64,000 nucleotides of DNA from Sinohyriopsis cumingii (taxonomy: Eukaryota; Mollusca; Bivalvia; Unionida; Unionidae), in NCBI GenBank assembly GCA_028554795.2, contig CM068839.1:87813540-87877539 (forward strand), given 5' to 3'. Made by a program: the position numbers and the translations under genes. This document shows, one piece after another, positions 61,848 to 64,000 of the stretch. The first letter of the stretch is position 1. Each line of letters begins with the position of its first letter. Under the pieces are notes generated by a model. It made no database searches, was not told where the DNA came from, and worked only from the letters and a program-made list of their open reading frames with translations.

Positions 61848-64000
61848 CATACTTAATGCAAAATAATGGTGAAAGACAAACGTTAATTCAAATAAAGCAT
61901 CGCACACATACACACGAATGCAACAAGTGTATACAGACAGGATGTCTTCCGTCGTCATACTATATACACCGGCTAATCAACAATAACTACTTAAAAGTGT
62001 TTAATTCAATTTTTAAATTCACAAAAAATGTGAGAAATACAATAAAACTCAAGAAATCTTAATTTGTTGGTATTCCGCAGCGTAACAAATGGAACGTAAC
62101 GCCCAGTGTAATTTCGACAATTTAGAACAAATCTTCATATGCGACAAAAAGATTTCAAAGAAACTATATATGTAATCTTTACTGGTTCGATCTACAAGTA
62201 AATAACTCCAGGATTCAGTTTATGGTGTACATTTCAAAAGGAAATGGGATGAAATTATCTCGAAGTAATTGTAAGCAAAGTGTACTAAAAGATTACATAG
62301 CTCGCCTCTTTGAAGTAATTATAAACAATGTAATAAACGAGTATGTATCTCAACTATTTGATGTAATTGAAACCAGAGTATTAAAGCCGAGTAAATATCT
62401 CAACTCGTTGAAGTAACTGTATAACTGTAAAAAGAGTAATAAATAAGTATATATCTCAATTCTGTGAAGTAATTGTAACCAAAATACAATGAATGATTAC
62501 ATAGCTCATCTCTTCAAGGTAATTGTAACTAGTCTAATAAACTATTACATATCTCAGCTATTCCAAGCAATTGTAAACAAAATGTAATAAATAACAGCTT
62601 AGATGACATCTTCGATGCATTTAATAGTCTTCAGTTTACATAATAAAAACTAATTATCATGCAGGTCAATGGTCTTGGTGAGTTCAATGAACATCATGTA
62701 GAGTGGTTGACCTTGCTCTGTGTTCTTCTCTTGGAGCTGTCGTATGGAAAAGATCATGTCTGTCGTCGACCTGCCTGCTTTAAAGCCGCACTGGGATTCC
62801 AGGTGCACACGGTCCGCCAGCAACTGCAGCCTGTTGAGTATAATGCGGGCATACACTTTGCCAACGATGCTCAGAAGCGAGATCCCTCTGTAGTTATTAC
62901 AGTCACTGAGGTCGCCATTGTTTTTGTAAACGGTATCTCGCGCATATCTTGGGGGACCGCTCCTTTCCTTCCAGCAGAGACAAAGTAGCTCATGCAGCGG
63001 CTGAAGCAATGTTGGTTTCCCACGTTCTATAGCTTTGGGCGGGATGCTGTCACTACCTGGTGCTTTGTCGTTTGGGTGGGAGTCGATTGCTTTGCTGAGC
63101 TCCTCTAAGGTGGGCACTTCGTCGAGCTCATCCATGGTGGGCAGTTTTTATGCTGCTAGGGGCCGCATCGGTGACTAGCATATCCTGGGAGTATAGCTCT
63201 GAGTAGTGTTCCACCCATCTGGCCATCTGTTGCTCACAGTCAGTGATCTCCTCTCCCCTCAGAGATTTCCGGGGAACGGCCCCTTTCACCCTAGGGCCTA
63301 GAGCCTTCTTGATACCACAGTACATACCTTGGATGTTTCCGGACTCGGCAGTGTGCTGGAGTCCTTCACATAGTTGTTACCAGTACTCATTCGCGCACTG
63401 TCTAGCGATTGTGTTGGGTGTTGCTTCGAGCACTTCTGAGATCAGCAAGCGTCCGTCCATTAAGGCATTTTTTTGTAACGTTTGAAGGCTTTTCGTTTGT
63501 CTTCGATTATTGGTTCCATCCTTGATAGATGTGCGTTGAACCAGTCCTGGCTGGGCCGTTCCTTTTTGCCAAACATGGCCATGGCTGTGCTGTAGATTGC
63601 ACCCTTCATGGCGTTCCACATGGCTGTGGCATCGTGGTCTGGCAGGTCCTGGAGTGTCTGGTCCAGGGCTAGTATGACAATACAAGAGTATATCACAATT
63701 CTACTAGTACAGCTCTGGGATTGTTTCAGAGACGTACGACCATTCAATCAAAATGCAATTAAACATTTTATAATTTGATTGGTATTGAATGTTCTAGTTC
63801 GAGGTTATCAAAAGCAAATTACATGAAAGAACTGCACAATTCTGCAGGTGCCACATTTTACTTATATAAACACATGTACCATGGAAAAGGAAAAAAATAG
63901 CCAAATAGATTCATATATTACCAAAACATAATGCAAATAGACTTTTTTTAAATATAAATTATTACAAAAAGTGCACGTGTAAGATTTATAAATTCTTTGA
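61848..64000 (+). repeat. B/C hybrid monomer, type I exchange (copy 16, cut by window end)
   Basis: Exchange tract about 62758-62808. Matches copy 15 closely. The window ends inside its C-type tail, about 50 bp short of the expected next monomer. Confidence 0.9.
62660..63674 (-). mobile_element. LINE fragment, B/C type I hybrid (copy 16)
   Basis: Open frame at 62650-63135, 161 aa. Linker frames at 63128-63325 and 63460-63747. I see no protein-level difference from copy 15 in the RT frame. Confidence 0.89.

Larger units (their letters stand above)
1..64000. repeat. LINE-containing macrosatellite array with higher-order repeats
   Basis: The window is filled end to end by 33 head-to-tail monomers of three types (15 A or C/A, 6 B, 9 B/C hybrids, 3 C). 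All are in the same orientation, and no unrelated sequence interrupts them. The start motif tataatccttatt recurs at 1, 6138, 12332, 16127, 19923, 23718, 27513, 35100, 42686, 52673, 56467 and 60261. Close variants of it begin the C-type heads at 3791, 9928, 31303, 38890, 46477 and 50269. Copies differ by scattered single-base changes and a few small indels, so they are separate copies and not one stretch repeated by assembly. The last unit is cut by the window edge, and the array probably continues on both sides. Known comparison: macrosatellites have kilobase-scale units and evolve by unequal exchange. Function is not visible. Confidence 0.97.

Noticed and set aside
1-64000. LTR, terminal inverted repeat or DNA-transposon structure as the cause of the periodicity
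   Set aside because: No long inverted repeats, no integrase or transposase signatures and no paired LTR-like ends were seen. The period is explained by head-to-tail monomers.
1-64000. Assembly artefact that duplicated one read tract
   Set aside because: Every unit carries its own substitutions, the unit classes differ in length (3791-3797 and 6137-6196 bp), and variant sharing is mosaic. The exact copy number still needs long-read support.

Overview
The whole 64-kb window is one head-to-tail tandem array. I see no host gene, RNA gene, bacterial operon or CRISPR locus, and the array runs off both edges. It looks like animal (metazoan) nuclear DNA. Each repeat unit is an AT-rich spacer plus a GC-richer piece of a non-LTR retrotransposon (LINE) on the minus strand. 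That piece carries recognisable reverse-transcriptase signatures (KAPGSD, NNYRGISLL, QCGFKAGRST, and FIDLTKTFD-like motif A). From memory, similar LINE proteins are common in marine invertebrates and fishes; the species cannot be read from this window.

Three monomer types make up the array. A (about 1.59 kb) has a 5' spacer, a block of degenerate ~50-bp repeats and a short RT fragment. B (about 2.20 kb) lacks the first ~200 bp of the spacer but has a longer LINE fragment and its own AT-rich tail. C (about 2.40 kb) has a full spacer, the longer LINE fragment and a different tail. The fullest order, A-B-C (6.14-6.20 kb), survives at 1-6137, 6138-12331 and 46477-52672 (the last with a C/A hybrid in first place). 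The rest of the window consists of ~3.79-kb dimers that look like deletion products of A-B-C. Most are A plus a B/C hybrid; two exchange tracts (types I and II) are distinguishable inside the LINE fragment. Others lost C by an exchange in the spacer, leaving a B with its own tail followed by a C/A hybrid.

Layout: trimers 1-12331; dimers A-B/C at 12332-16126 (I), 16127-19922 (II), 19923-23717 (I), 23718-27512 (II); A-B 27513-31302; C/A-B/C(II) 31303-35099; A-B 35100-38889; C/A-B/C(II) 38890-42685; A-B 42686-46476; C/A-B-C 46477-52672; three very similar A-B/C(I) dimers from 52673 to the window end. Shared private variants show a further ~7.59-kb super-period between 12332 and about 50268.

The LINE pieces are dead internal fragments. 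They lack the endonuclease and everything downstream of RT motif A, and carry frameshifts and stops. The array is best described as a LINE-containing macrosatellite with nested higher-order repeats. Its interest lies in its architecture, the readable recombination history, and possible chromatin or antisense-RNA roles that the sequence alone cannot establish. All comparisons were made by eye; no alignment or database search was run.
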